Shown piece by piece: positions 11,186 to 22,339 of a DNA stretch of 64,000 nucleotides. The notes under the pieces were generated by a model. The model had not been told where the DNA came from. It saw only the letters and a list, made by a program, of their open reading frames with translations, and searched no databases. Position 1 is the first letter of the stretch. Each line of letters begins with the position of its first letter. This DNA is from Acanthopleura granulata (lineage: Eukaryota; Mollusca; Polyplacophora; Chitonida; Chitonidae). The position numbers were made by a program, and so were the translations under genes. The stretch lies in contig JABBOT010000013.1 in the NCBI GenBank assembly GCA_016165875.1, positions 13,778,014 to 13,842,013 of the forward strand, read 5' to 3'.

Positions 11186-12486
11186 GTGTGGACTGACGAT
11201 TGAAATGTCCCGAAGAAAGAGTATATACCATTTATACAGATACATACAATTTTACAAAACATGCCGTTTATTTATGACCATCCTGGTAAAAATAAATTCA
11301 TTAATCGTTATACAATAACAGTGCCCAATTACACAAAGCTATCGTGGGGAAAGTTGAATGAAACTATCACAACATGTGTCTTTAAAAATCTCTTTCTGTG
11401 GTTAGCAACTAATTCGCCTAAAAGTAGTCTCAACCAGTAGTGGACATTGGTACAAGTTGGAAAGTTGATCAGATCTGATCATCCTTTCTGATAATTCTGT
11501 CTGATAATTCTTTCGTATTTGTAAGATGAATTGGTATTTGTCCATAAATGTGACACCTGTCGCTACCTGTGTATTCCCAAAGTCTTAACTGTCATGGCAG
11601 AGAAATCTATATGGATATCCATTCCGCATATATAAAGCGAAAATATTCGCACATTTGTACTGAAAAATTTACAGACGCACAAAACGTTCGTATAAAGCAA
11701 ACCTGCATCCGCAAAATAAACATTTATTTCTATAATTACAAAAAATGGACGTTTATAATAATTCGTTTGGCGCATGTGTAAAATTAGACGATGTATGTCG
11801 AAATGGCTTGTCAGGTTTTCTCTGTAGAAAGCCTTCGACACGTTAAAGCAGTCTCCTATTATTGTCTCCTAAGAAAAAATACTTTTTACAGCGCACTGCA
11901 TCCAGCAGTTGTTGGCCCGATGCGATCGCCTTGCCCTTTCCTAGACCCACCAAGACCAGACAGACGAAGGCTCTTTAACACTAAACGCACGTAATTGTCA
12001 TGGCGAGATATGGCAGACTGGTTTGTTCCGGTTGTGCGGACAACGTTACGAGTGTTCAGGAATGTCGGTTCAAGACTCTCCTACTGTAAGCTTAAATATT
12101 AACCACTATAGACAATAATGTAAGTCCAGCTATTGGTTTGTTAAAAAATTTTACCTATACCGTCATTTTATAGTTACCTGGAGTACAGGTATTTTTAGGT
12201 TTCATGGCGCCATGTTTCACAAGGCCGCGGTGTTCTTTACCCGGAAGAAAAAATAAAACCTACCTTTGCTGGAGTAAAGGACACTGTGGCTCTTGAAATA
12301 AAACAATTCCTGACAAAAGATTACACTTGATAGGGGTACGTCGGTAGTGACAGCTTTGTAACGTAATAAGATCCTTATATAGCAAGAAAAGTCGCCAGCA
12401 AAAAGATTCTTGGATTTGTGTAACGATTTCAGTAGTTATGGTGTATTTCACTCAAATATAGGTCACCCTTCGGCTGAGAAATTACG
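11186..12486. repeat. Secondary duplication in unit A, second copy (A2)
   Basis: This is the full-length copy of the 1.3 kb block. It continues into the sequence that follows the single copy in unit B, so A2 is the positional orthologue and A1 the extra or rearranged one. No frame is conserved across the three copies. Confidence 0.85.
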
Positions 12487-12489
12487 TAG

Positions 12490-13020
12490 CCTATTAACCC
12501 TCTATTCCCAGATATGTGAAGCAGCTGTTTATGAATCTCATACTTTACATAAGTGTTACAATCGATGCCCTGTTTACATTTCCAAAACTAACGATCGCAT
12601 TCACAACTGGAGAATAGCAATATCTGTTACATGTACCCACTTTTATTTCTGGCATATGAAAATGAATCAAACAGTTAAAAAAAGCAATGAATAATTGAAT
12701 GAACGTATTAAGTTTAAGTGCAAGGTCATCTGCAAAGGAATGATGCTCACAGTGAAGAAGCTTCTACACGTAGTATAAATTACTATGTGTAAGTGTTCTC
12801 CACTGGTACAAAAGCATAACTAACAGTATTAACACGCCTGTATTGCTAAACAGAGTAATACGCATTCACAAAATCGTTTCTGTCAAACGATGGAATGTTT
12901 TTCTGTGAAAAAAGTGAAATTCCAAAGAAGTAACTGATTTTTTTTAACTCACAGGAAAATATGTGGTTCTAAAATGTACAATGTTCTACAGTAAGCCAAG
13001 AGTCATACTGTATGCCTTTA
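12490..13020. other. Non-coding interval, unit A
   Basis: It aligns with 52.0-52.55 kb of unit B. The open frame at 12,410-12,694 is interrupted by stops in unit B. I see no other feature here. Confidence 0.5.
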
Positions 13021-13024
13021 TTTG

Positions 13025-13790
13025 ATGTAAAAGTGCACGAAACAGTTTTTCCTGCCGCTCAGACACGGTCCCACTTCGCACTTGCCACACTTGAGGCGAG
13101 TGAAACCATCGGGACAATTTTTGCAGCCAAGATTCTTGTCTACATGGATGTGTGGCTTGTTCTTGTTATATTGTTTTAGGGTATTACGGCCTTTGAAAGC
13201 AACTATCTGTTCATCATTGCTTTGGCATTCTTTTGGCCCAAATGTTCACATTTCATTTCTGAATTTTCCTAAGAGAGGTTTAATTTTGAACAGCGGATCG
13301 TACTTTGGTGTTATCATCAAAATGCATGTATGGGAGAATACGTTCAAATCGGTTTCGTGACATAACATGGGCGGTTGAAGAAAATCGGGATTCCATTGAC
13401 CAATCCATACCATAGGACTGGCACGGAAAGAGACCCATCAGGTGTAAAATGCTTGTAAATTGCTCAATCTCTTGGGTGTTTGTCTTTATCTCTTTCCCGT
13501 CTTTTGTAGTGCAAAAAGGTTTATTTGTTCAGTGATGAACTCAATGCATTCCTGGGTGATCAACACTTTGAAGTACTCCATCGGAGTAAGTAGGTCAATA
13601 GGAGGATCTTCCAGTCCCCCCCCCCTTTTTGAATCAGGTATCTGGGAAAGAGGGATTCATTTTCCTCCACTTATAACTCGGCCGTTTAGCTCGATCAACT
13701 TTAGCTGTTTTGCAATTGGACACCTGGACGATGTCACTGCCTTCATCTGATGTGCTACCTGAATCCGTACATTCCACCCGACTGATGGGA
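13025..13790 (-). pseudogene. Internally deleted piggyBac-like transposase remnant, unit A
   Basis: Minus-strand reading shows piggyBac (DDE_Tnp_1_7-type) landmarks in scattered frames: KRPSYKWRKVNPSFPDT-like sequence near 13.7 kb, a shifted DWS..D/F..V.S/NRFE segment near 13.3-13.4 kb, then DEQIVAFKGRNTLKQYNKNK with a catalytic Asp. After KNKPH the reading jumps directly to the Cys-rich tail (LGCKNCPDG, KCGKCEVGPC), so most of the catalytic domain is missing. A stop in the codon after FRNEM is shared with unit B. The element was dead and shortened before the duplication. Confidence 0.75.
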
Positions 13791-13799
13791 TAATTTTCA

Positions 13800-15420
13800 G
13801 CTTCAAATTCTAAGCTGACCTGGGGCTGGTCTGATTAACACTTATCAAGCTAATCGCCTGAGCTAACATCAATGTCCGAAAGTTCACTGTCGGGAATGAA
13901 TGTAAGTTTAAGTGCCTCCTCCACACCAAACGATTTTCCCAACTGTAAAAGGCAAATGTTATGTAGTTTTACTTTGAAAATAATACTCCACAGAGCATTA
14001 GAAAAATAAAATTGATTCCACCATATTCACTTTTTGTAGATATTCATCCTGATAAGTTCCCAATGTTGCCAAATGGCAACAACAAAAATTACAAAATTCT
14101 AATTTTCTATCGGAATATCTGTTCATTCCAGTTTATTATTTCATAAATATTTGGAAATGTTAAGCTTTCAGCTAAACATAACAAAGCCCCTGGAACATGA
14201 AATCCTTACTTCATATTTACCTCGAAAACCTGATATGTGTAACAACTGTTTCATCCCCTTGGAACACCGACAGGTTGTACTGATCAGGTGACGGTCACAT
14301 GGCGTCTTTGGAAGACACTGACCACATGGGTCAATGAGCCTATTTCCCTACAGAACCTTGTCGCCCCAATATAGGCAAACGGCAACACTGGGAAAGAAAG
14401 GGTTAACTGTTTACTGTATATGGTTCGATCGAAAACTACTTTTAACACAACCCCTACTAGACAGCCTATAGCCATGTCTTGTCCTTACGTCGATTTGGGT
14501 CAGGACTACGTATACCTATAGTCTTATAGTCTTTTGGCCCCCATCTTAGCGAAATATTCTAGGGGTACGTTTTTTGGTGCTACTCGAGGTAAGTAAATAT
14601 CTTTTGATCGGTAGCGGGCTCAGTTTTATGTAAAAAAAACCCTCTTTGTTTTAGTTTGACGTAGAATGAGAGTCTCCAGTGCTAATAAAAAAATAAAAAA
14701 ATAGAGCGTCGAGCAATAGTACGAGGACAGGTAAAAGTTTGACATAAGTGGGGCACAATTTGTACTCGTCGGCATACCTATACACTGTTGATAAATGGTT
14801 TACCCAAATTGCACATAGATATTATAAATAAGAAATTCAAGTAACTCAATAAACAACGAGACGTCACTTTATCTTTTTACATTGAAGGTCTCTATTTCTA
14901 TTACACACGGCGTCCTGATATAAAGCGGGATATTGCATAAACATATAAAAGTATCTCAATTACGCTTTTATTGCGACTATCCACATAAACATAGGCGCAG
15001 TATTTAACACTACAATGTTTATACACCCCTAGCCTCATGTAAACTGGACATCTTCCAATTTACTGTTGTTGATTGCTACTCTTCACAAGAATCCGTCCTA
15101 ATTTTATATATATATATATATTCTGAGGTATTTGGTCGTTTGGTGTTATTTGTCGTTTTTGGAAACTGGTCTTGCGATTACTGACCCAAAACGCCCATTT
15201 TGGTTGACTGCTGATATATGAATATCGGTTTCGATGCCTAGGCTCTCTACTTCCATATGTGTCTGTCAGTCAGTAAACGAATTTGGAAAAACCAGAAACG
15301 AAGCACTAATTCATTAAATTTGCAATCTGATCCTCATCCAAGATCTTCGAAACGTTTCCTCATTGCTAAATGATGGCACTGAAATGCAGAGTATTGTCCC
15401 TTTGTGCCGTTAGTGGATTA
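13800..15420. other. Non-coding interval, unit A
   Basis: It aligns with 53.35-54.7 kb of unit B apart from private blocks near 14.50-14.69 kb and 15.02-15.12 kb (the latter ending in an AT dinucleotide run). No gene is visible. Confidence 0.45.
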
Positions 15421-15424
15421 TTTT

Positions 15425-15478
15425 GTACATGATGTATGTATGTATGTCATGTCTGGTGTCTTCGGCATGATGTTCCAA
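15425..15478 (-). mobile_element. tRNA-derived SINE fragment
   Basis: GTCATGTCTGGTGTCTTCGG followed by CATGATGTTCCA is a piece of the same SINE as at 54.7-54.85 kb, where it runs on to ACTCCTCGTCGTCATATGAC. Unit A has lost the rest. Confidence 0.6.
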
Positions 15479-15682
15479 AAACCCAAGCTTATCCGTACAT
15501 ATGATTAACATATAATTGCACTAGCAACCCAAACTAGCAAGGTAAATTGGCAAACGTCCGGATTTCACCCGTAACGTGCTTGCTTTTGGCAACTATCACA
15601 CTGTCATCATTGCCTCCTTTTGCTTTCTGTGCTGTAGTATTGTATATTGTTGTAGAAGAAATGCTTCATAACTAGTGTTGAG

Positions 15683-15782
15683 AATATTTATTTATTTATA
15701 TATTTATTTATTTATTTGATTGGTGTTGTAGGCCATACTCAGAATAATTCACTTACATGACGGCAGCCAGCATTATGGTGAG
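15683..15782 (+). mobile_element. SINE copy truncated by deletion (unit A)
   Basis: A (TTTA)n head, GATTGGTGTTGTAGGCC and CAGCCAGCATTATGGTGAGA identify the common SINE. Unlike its unit B counterpart (55,563-55,725), it stops abruptly at GGTGAGAG and joins flanking DNA, so about 140 bases were deleted. Confidence 0.8.
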
Positions 15783-15931
15783 AGTCATTGTCCCCTCTAT
15801 TTCGTAGTCATTTTACATACTAACAACTGCCAACATTATTGAAAAGACATCATTATCAGCAAAAAATTAAATTGGTTTGAAAGGCATTATACCTTAAAAT
15901 TGAATTTAGTCTAGACATACATTAAGAGGAA

Positions 15932-16330
15932 TTATAAAAGTAATTCATTAGAAAAAAAATTTCCAGGTGTATATAAATCTTTTCTCTTCATTAAGTATTG
16001 ATTTCTGGATTTTAGTGTTTTAGTGAAAAAGACAATAATTCCGGTTGCAAATGATTTTTGTGGACGTAACTTCAATTTATACACACCATCTACAGACGCC
16101 TCCCTAATTTTTACATCAAATTTGTACCCTTTTGGCACCACCCGGAAACAAATGACACATTGACGTGTGAGTTTGATTTTAATTCACATTTTGGGTCAAC
16201 ATTGTTTCGACCACGAAGATGCTGTTTAAGCGAAATAAATTTCCATGAAATAGCAAAATTCTTCGCAACAAAATTTCAGCAGAACATCACGAAGTCAAAA
16301 GAAGAAGTCCACACTCAAGTGGGGTAAAAG
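15932..16330 (-). pseudogene. Exon-like segment shared by both units (unit A)
   Basis: A 69-codon frame starts MVPKGYKFDVKIREASVDGV and continues with a KLKLRPQKSFATGIIVFF block. Just upstream, a second frame reads KCELKSNSHVNVSF in the overlapping unit B version. Both copies stay open over about 60 codons, but the two parts lie in different frames, so an old frameshift is likely. I do not recognise the family; it could equally be a decayed transposon. Confidence 0.3.
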
Positions 16331-16510
16331 ACTTTATAAAATGCAAGTGTGGAATGATGATTATGGGAAGGTTCAGCACTGAAGCAAAATCTATGGAATG
16401 TAGAAATCAATAAATAAAGTTGATCACAGTTAATTTGGACATTTGCAGCATATTTGCTTACTTGCCATTAAGATGTCCACTAGTACATATTTCCTCGTGG
16501 CTGTCTTAAT

Positions 16511-17053
16511 GTGACGCGAGGTGTGAATTGCTTGAACGCTCGGAAGAACACACAGGCTTGTGTAGGTAATTAGGTTGTTGACTTGGGTGATGTGGAGATT
16601 AAAATTAGTATTTTAAGCGGGCAAAGTATATTGTTTTTTCTTTATAAATATACAATCACTATACTCGCATGTCATTGTACAACCGAAGTTAAAAATCAGG
16701 ATAAGATTCATGGCCACACCCAAATGAAATTATGCACTGTATTATGATCGTGAAGTATTTTCAATACCTTGTGTATGACATAAAGCACCAATCAAATCTC
16801 TGAGGCTCTTAGCTCTCGAGCAATGATTTCTGCGCGCTAGAGCAGCTCATTGATCCCGGGACCTCTCCACAATGCACGGTTGCTGTGGGCTCAAACCCCA
16901 ATCATGCTGGCTTCCTCTCAGGCCATACGTGGGGAGGTACGCCAGCAACGTGCGGCTCGTCGTGGGTTTAAGAGAGCCCGCTATTTCCTCCCACGATGAT
17001 ACTGACCGAAGTGGTGTAAGCAAGGCGTAAAACGTCAGTCAAATAAATAAATA
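16511..17053 (-). mobile_element. Composite interspersed repeat with antisense SINE
   Basis: It starts with GACGCGAGGTGTGAATTGCT and ends with CGTCAGTCAAATAAATAAAT. Its right part is the common SINE in reverse (GCTGGCTTCCTCTCAGG, GCCAGCAACGTGCGGC, TTTCCTCCCACGATGATAC). Full copies are here and at 56,501-57,045; a shortened copy lies at 10,710-11,178. Confidence 0.8.
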
Positions 17054-17065
17054 CATATGATTTCG

Positions 17066-17150
17066 GCTGATTCGACAGGCTGACCTCAGAGAGCTCGGGC
17101 TGATATCTGATCGTGTATCACACACTGTCATGTTAATCTCTATGTACATG
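17066..17150. repeat. Short dispersed repeat (copy 2)
   Basis: It is similar to 7,757-7,850 and lies directly after the composite repeat. Confidence 0.45.
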
Positions 17151-17311
17151 GAGCTCACTGGTCGGATGTTCTACAGGACAAACACGCCCACACTGGGTGC
17201 ATGATCTTCTTAAAGTGTTATTTCAGCACAAAATGATATGGTTTATAAACGCACTAAAACGGCCTAAGCTTACACATAATCACAAAAGTAAAAGTCCTAT
17301 TCGACCGTACT

Positions 17312-17440
17312 TCGGAAGGTCTCCCAGCAACGCATGGTCGTGAGTTTCCCCTGGGCTCTGCCGGGCCCTTCCACATGACCGCAGTCGTATAAGAGAAATT
17401 TTCTTCACTACGGCATAAAAGACCAATCAAAGAAGGAAAG
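17312..17440 (-). mobile_element. Antisense SINE copy (unit A)
   Basis: CAGCAACGCATGGTCGTGAG, GGGCTCTGCCGGGCCC and TTTTCTTCACTACGGCATAA are the reverse complement of the common SINE. It is followed by GAAAG-rich and AT-dinucleotide low-complexity DNA. Confidence 0.65.
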
Positions 17441-17564
17441 AAAGAAAGACATATATATATACACACATACTCTTTCGGTAGAGTAAGAAAGGCATTTCAA
17501 GTCCCTTTTGGACTTCTGCCGATCAGGACCGAAATCATCTACCGAGGTCGCGTGTAATAGAGTG

Positions 17565-17572
17565 TGACGTCA
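17565..17572. promoter_or_regulatory. Perfect CRE palindrome TGACGTCA (unit A)
   Basis: TGACGTCA lies 23 bases upstream of CAAAATGGCGG, an ATG in a good start context. The site is conserved exactly in unit B (57,536-57,543). This arrangement is typical of a CREB/ATF-responsive core promoter; function here is inferred. Confidence 0.4.
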
Positions 17573-17594
17573 CTCGTAACTTCTTGCTAGGCAA

Positions 17595-17866
17595 AATGGC
17601 GGATAGATAAGAGAAGTCATTGATCGAACATGACTAGGAAGAACTGGACGAGAGAGATGCTGGTATTAGAGTGTTCAGAGGATGAGAATGTGACAGAAGG
17701 GGAAGGCCTAGACTTGGAAGAAATACTGGATGGTAGGCATGACGCTATTGGACAGTACGAGGTCGAGACGATAGCCCCTGGAGCGACGAGCGATAACTAA
17801 ACACCGACTGAGAATGCAGAACAAGACTTCGATAATGTGCCCGAGAAATGGCCATAAGGTGAGTGT
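17595..17866 (+). pseudogene. Acidic first-exon-like remnant (unit A)
   Basis: Behind the CRE site, an ATG at 17,630 opens 56 codons beginning MTRKNWTREM and containing LDLEEILDG and YEVETIAPGATSDN, then a TAA at 17,798. An aligned donor-like AAG/GTGAGTG follows at 17,858. In unit B the stop is absent but a one-base insertion near 57,640 shifts the frame. Each copy has its own lesion, so the ancestor probably had an intact acidic exon. No downstream exons were recognised. Confidence 0.4.
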
Positions 17867-18499
17867 TAAAAAATTGTAGTTAATCGATAGAGATATCAAG
17901 TAAACAAAACAAAATGGCGATTTTCAAAGGAATGCACAGTTTGATGCTGAGGAGATTTAAACCTACACATTCTACGTACATGCAGAAGCTGCTAGCAATA
18001 TCATTACAATATAATTCATAAACATCTATGTTATGATACATAGTAAACAGCACCCACAAGTACCAAAATATTCATATATTTTTATCTCTTGGGGGCTTCC
18101 GTGGTCGAGAAAGTTAACAGGCTAGTTCAGAATAATGACCCAGTTGCCTCTCATCAATACGATTGCTGAGTTAAACCCTAGCTCATCAGGCTCACGCAAA
18201 TTTCGAAATAGATTACTTTTATTTTTCATTGGACTCCTTATATATTAGAACTTATTAACTTACAACATATTTTGCATTGTTACCCATCCAGTGGCCATGT
18301 TGTAATAGGTCTATTTCTTGTATTTTTAATCTTATATCATTTATGGACATACGGGGCTGTGGTGGTCAGCCCAAGAATTTGATTAACTGCACTGTTACAA
18401 GGATTGCTTCAGGTCCCCCCCTCCCCCCACAAAAAAAATCTAGTCTGTCTTGACCCATACATTTTGGGCACAGTCTTGATTTCGGCCCACATTTTAAGG

Positions 18500-18655
18500 G
18501 TCACTGCGACCCAAACAGATAGATTCGACCTAAGCTATGAGAGTTGACCGACCCAAACTGTTCGGGTTACCCCGATCCAAACAACTAGGGTCGCCCCGAG
18601 CCAAACTATTACGGTCATCCCGCCCTAAACAATTAGGGTTTCCCTGTCAAGACTT
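18500..18655. repeat. 24-base tandem repeat, unit A
   Basis: About six imperfect units run in the pattern GAYCCAAACNATTAGGGTCRCCCC, for example CCAAACTGTTCGGGTTACCC and CCAAACAACTAGGGTCGCCC. Unit B has about four units at 58,222-58,322. Confidence 0.75.
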
Positions 18656-19322
18656 AAACTTGTCCTGACTTAAACTTGTGGGGTAGCACTGATCCAAACA
18701 TTTTAGTTTAGACTGACGCATAACATTCATGCATTAGTTTTGTGTTATCTGTGTGTTATTATTCTCTCTCCAGGGGAAGCAAATCTTGCAAATCTTTAGA
18801 AAATCTAGCAAAAAGAAAAGACAAGATCAAGAATAAATATTTATAAGGAGTTGTAATTCTAAACAGAACAAAACCTGACGCCTTAAGTGTAAATGTAAAT
18901 GTTAATAAAGCTGTTATCAAACATGAGCCACCGCTCACAAGATGAGAAGAGCACAGGCTAAAACCGGGGCACTTACGGAGCCGATCAAAAAATACTTGCT
19001 TTAAATCGACTGTTACAAAGTAACTGTCGATTCGACTTGCAACGGTCTGCAATTTGGCTGTCCCGAAAAGATACTACGAAAACCTTTTCTATATATTGTT
19101 GTTGTTAACTGCTGAATCATTAGAACTCTTTGGAAAATCCAAGCAAGAAAAGTCACGAACTCGTACATTGCTGACATGCGTTGCTAAATGTAAAGAGATA
19201 AGCTTTTGTTCAGACCATAGGAGCATAAATACGAGGTGAATCATTTTTACACGTGAAGTTGCTTTTGTCAAATGCGCCCAGAGAATCCATCTCCATTGTA
19301 TCAAAACCATGCTCAATTCATA

Positions 19323-19435
19323 GAGGATATTGCACAGTGAAGGTTGAACACCATAAATGTTGTCCCAGTGAGAGGTGGAAATGATAACCCACGGGACAAT
19401 ATTTATATTATTCAACCATCACTGTGCAATATTCT
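19323..19435. repeat. 45-base-arm inverted repeat (hairpin)
   Basis: GATATTGCACAGTGAAGGTT on the left pairs with AACCATCACTGTGCAATATT on the right. Arms run at about 19,323-19,367 and 19,392-19,435 around a loop of about 24 bases. It lies just outside the right end of unit A and could be a MITE end pair or a folded transcript element. Confidence 0.7.
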
Positions 19436-19533
19436 GTTTTTTACTTATAATTTAACAATGTCGGGATTTTGTGTCTTTAAAGAAGTTTTAAGCAATGTTT
19501 TAAGCTGGAGACCTTGAAGATCTGTCAATAGCG

Positions 19534-19664
19534 TGACGTCATACACATGACGTGAAGTTTGGCGTCGTTTCATCTTGCCTGACGTCAGACTTGTATCATG
19601 ACGTCATTCCTGTGAGTTCAGATTGAAACGTCATAAAAACAAAGTGTTTCATTTTCGACGTCAC
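19534..19664. promoter_or_regulatory. Cluster of CRE (TGACGTCA) sites
   Basis: Three perfect TGACGTCA octamers (19,534, 19,580, 19,599) plus variants TGACGTGA (19,548) and CGACGTCAC (19,656) fall within about 130 bases. They lie between two hairpins. This could be a CREB/ATF-bound regulatory block or an internal feature of an interspersed repeat. Confidence 0.4.
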
Positions 19665-19723
19665 GGCGTCTGGATCATGCATCAATATCACCAGCAATAT
19701 CAAAATATCAAAATATAATAACG

Positions 19724-19756
19724 AAGGTGATATCTAACTAGTGAAGATATCACCTT
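19724..19756. repeat. Perfect 12-base-arm hairpin
   Basis: AAGGTGATATCT and AGATATCACCTT flank a 9-base loop. The flanking ATCAGTGAAGGAAACC and TTTCACTGATGTATAAATAA are also partly inverted. I associate this GATATC hairpin sequence with a dispersed element in bivalve genomes, which is unverified. Confidence 0.6.
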
Positions 19757-19909
19757 TATCAGTGAAGGAAACCCTGGGATTTCACTGATGTATAAATAAT
19801 AAAATCTGTAGCTACGTTTCCAGCCTTCATCCAGCGGCAGGCAAAAATAACCGATGCAACCAACTTTATATCTGACGGATATCATATAAAACCAGGGTAT
19901 TCAATGAAA

Positions 19910-21265
19910 TAACAGTTTCCCTAGATGATTGACAGCAAAGACGAAATAGTAACAACAACAACAACAAAGTTGTAGGCTTTTAAGGGATTTTTATCAAAAG
20001 TATTCCACATGTTCACCTATTATTCCTTGACGTGTTTCTTCAGTGACCTGGGGTCATTGGATTTATATTATGTGACAGGTTTGTAAAGATGTTATTTCAA
20101 AACTTCTTTGAGTGGCATTTAGAGAATCCTGAGAAGTACACCAGATAGGATGTACTTTATGGACACACAGCATCTCGTTTATTAGGACGAGGACGAAAAC
20201 GTGAAAGCAAGCCACGATATCTCTTGAGCGCCTTAAGCAATTTTCCTCCATGAGCTATATATCTAATTAACCCTGTAAAATAATCGTTATGTTTTAGTAA
20301 CCTTGACCTATTTCTTCAAGGTCGTCACGTCTCTGCCGCTATTACATAGAGAACACTCCATACTTTGGATTCCTGCAGTCACACGTACATTGAGTCCTTG
20401 CAAGGAATGATATTCATTTAAGGTGACCTTGGTTTATTTTTTGATGGTCGCTGGATTCATTTAAGTTGTATTTTGTGACAGGTTTGTAAATACAATATGT
20501 CTTGAACCCTCTGGGCCATTTTCATCAAAGCGATGCCCATGTGCCCCTAGTCATATAGAAGAGTTCTGTTGCTTTTGTCTGACTTTAGGCCTCTGCAACT
20601 GTGCACTGATCCCGCATTTCAGTGCATAGGACTATATTCTTTAAAGTGCAAGACCACTCACATATTGTGTTGAGCGAAAAGAAGATAAAAATCTGTAGCT
20701 GAAAATACCTTCACTGATTTTTTTCCCACTGAGGAAAACTCATTCAAATGTGCTCATTGTATGGTGGACTTTATGTATTGAACAAGCTGAAGATTTGTAA
20801 CATCACTTAGTCCTTAGAGCTGCTAAAGAATCTGTAATTATTATGTGCTCACATTCTACATTATTATACATGTAGTACTGCACCTGTGTCTGTATTTAAT
20901 GTGGAAATGTAACAACCAGGGGCTACTTAAGAGCTCAAAGGGAAGTTTTGTGTCACTGTTCTTCAGCTTGTTCAATGTGGTACATAAAGTACACCATGCA
21001 ATCGAAGTATTCACTGCGTTTAATTTGAGGTCTATAAAATATATGAAGGTATTTCCAGGCACAGATTTTTTCTAAATCATACTTCATTGAGTTTTACTCC
21101 AGTGCTTTTATTTGCCTACTATCCAAATGAATGCAGCAAAGCAGTCAGACTGAAACACCATTCAAATCCGTAAGTGAGAGCTCAACGTTTTTTTCAATGA
21201 ATTCATTGAGTCCAATATATGGACGGTAGATCAGGCTTTATGGGCCGTATTGAGAATGTAACTCG
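19910..21265. other. Non-coding interval
   Basis: Two loosely related stretches share GTGACAGGTTTGTAAA (about 20,074 and 20,478) near GTGACCT-type motifs. No supported gene; short open frames on both strands lack splice or domain support. Confidence 0.4.
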
Positions 21266-21269
21266 CTCT

Positions 21270-21412
21270 TGATTTATTTATTTATTTATTTATTTATTTA
21301 GTGTTTTACCTGGTGAATATTTCACTTGTACGACAGCGACCTGCATTATGGTGGGAGGAAGCCTGACAGAGCCCGGTGGAAACCCATGACCATCCTCAGA
21401 AGTCGCCCTTTC
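21270..21412 (+). mobile_element. SINE copy
   Basis: A (ATTT)n head, GTGTTTTACCTGGTGAATAT, ACTTGTACGACAGCGACCTG and TTATGGTGGGAGGAAGCC identify a diverged copy of the common SINE. Confidence 0.8.
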
Positions 21413-21972
21413 ACGCCAAACAACAATTTTTACACCTTTGTATTTAAGCCTGAATAAAATCCCTGTTAAATTTGCTCATATAATGGTTGCATGCCCGTGT
21501 AGGTCAAAGATAATTGAACATTAAATAGCTGTAAATGTTAAAACTAGAAAAAGTCGATGTAACGTCGGCGATATAAATAATCAATCTGACCTAAAAAGCA
21601 ATCCAAACATTTGTATTTTATTTAATAAAGAAAAAAATCAAGTGAAAAGTCAAGACATAGTTGATAATTGTCTGTTGCTGCTTGAACTGTTTTATTTCAC
21701 TTTATAAAGCTCCATAAGTGTGAGAGAAGTCAGTTGAAGCTGACACGAACAATATAAATCTATATGTGTTAATGTTCCAAACCATTCTATTTTGTCCAAA
21801 ACGGATACTGATATATAAACATTCACTCGTGTATTAAGTCATTTATCATAAACAGATCAGAACAGGGTTTTTCGCCATGTCAGTTATATATGAAGATACA
21901 TAGAGACAAGGTACATCCTTTTGGTTATGTGTGACATTTTCGCCGGGAATATAAAGATCGTGCTATGCGAAA

Positions 21973-22330
21973 ATGGAGGATTTGGTCAGCCTTTAAGACT
22001 TCGATAGAGATGGTCTCCTGAAAGGAGAAGAATTCATGGAATTCCCCACAGAGCTAATCAAATGCGAAAACGTGGACTTTTTGGCTCACATTTGGCTAAG
22101 GTCTACAAAAGATCACTGGGACAAAGTTTCTCAAGTTGTAAATCTTTTACCGGACGAACAGCCGATTAGTAAAGAGGACTGAGCAAATGGTTTCCATTGG
22201 GCCAGTATGCTGGAATGGTTTAAAGATGAATTTGATGGAACTGTCTGAACCTGTCTTCCACGCCACGGCCCCGGCCGGGGACAATATGATTTCTATGGAA
22301 GAATGGAAGAATTGCGAGGCAAGGAAAGCA
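21973..22330 (+). pseudogene. EF-hand calcium-binding protein pseudogene
   Basis: From the ATG at 21,973 the frame reads MEDLVSL, a stop, then a textbook EF-hand loop DFDRDGLLKGEEF, then LAHIWLRSTKDHWDKVSQVV, a second stop after PISKED, and LEWFKDEFDGT before a third stop near 22,246. A shifted frame continues with AGDNMISMEEWKNCEA, a degenerate second calcium-loop-like region. Reading through without introns suggests a retrocopy or single-exon relic, perhaps of a sarcoplasmic or calexcitin-like protein. It is not functional as it stands. Confidence 0.6.
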
Positions 22331-22339
22331 AGCCTGCCA

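Larger units (their letters stand above)
91..19184. repeat. Segmental duplication, unit A
   Basis: This 19 kb segment is collinear with 38,815-60,378 in the same orientation. Recognisable anchors include TGAAAGTCCTTCCAC at 104 against 38,834, the CARD gene (1,522 against 40,237), the piggyBac remnant (13.0 against 52.6 kb), and the right end, where similarity stops just after GACATGCGTTGCTA at about 19,184 against 60,378. Unit A lacks several segments present in unit B (about 1.6 kb at 2,490 and about 1.0 kb at 3,105). It has private additions at about 8.54-8.95 kb and an extra local duplication at 9.75-12.5 kb. Coding and non-coding parts both align, so this is a genomic duplication and not a retrocopy. 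Confidence 0.93.

Noticed and set aside
12410..12694. 94-codon plus-strand frame
   Set aside because: Broken by stops in unit B and lacking any domain or splice context.
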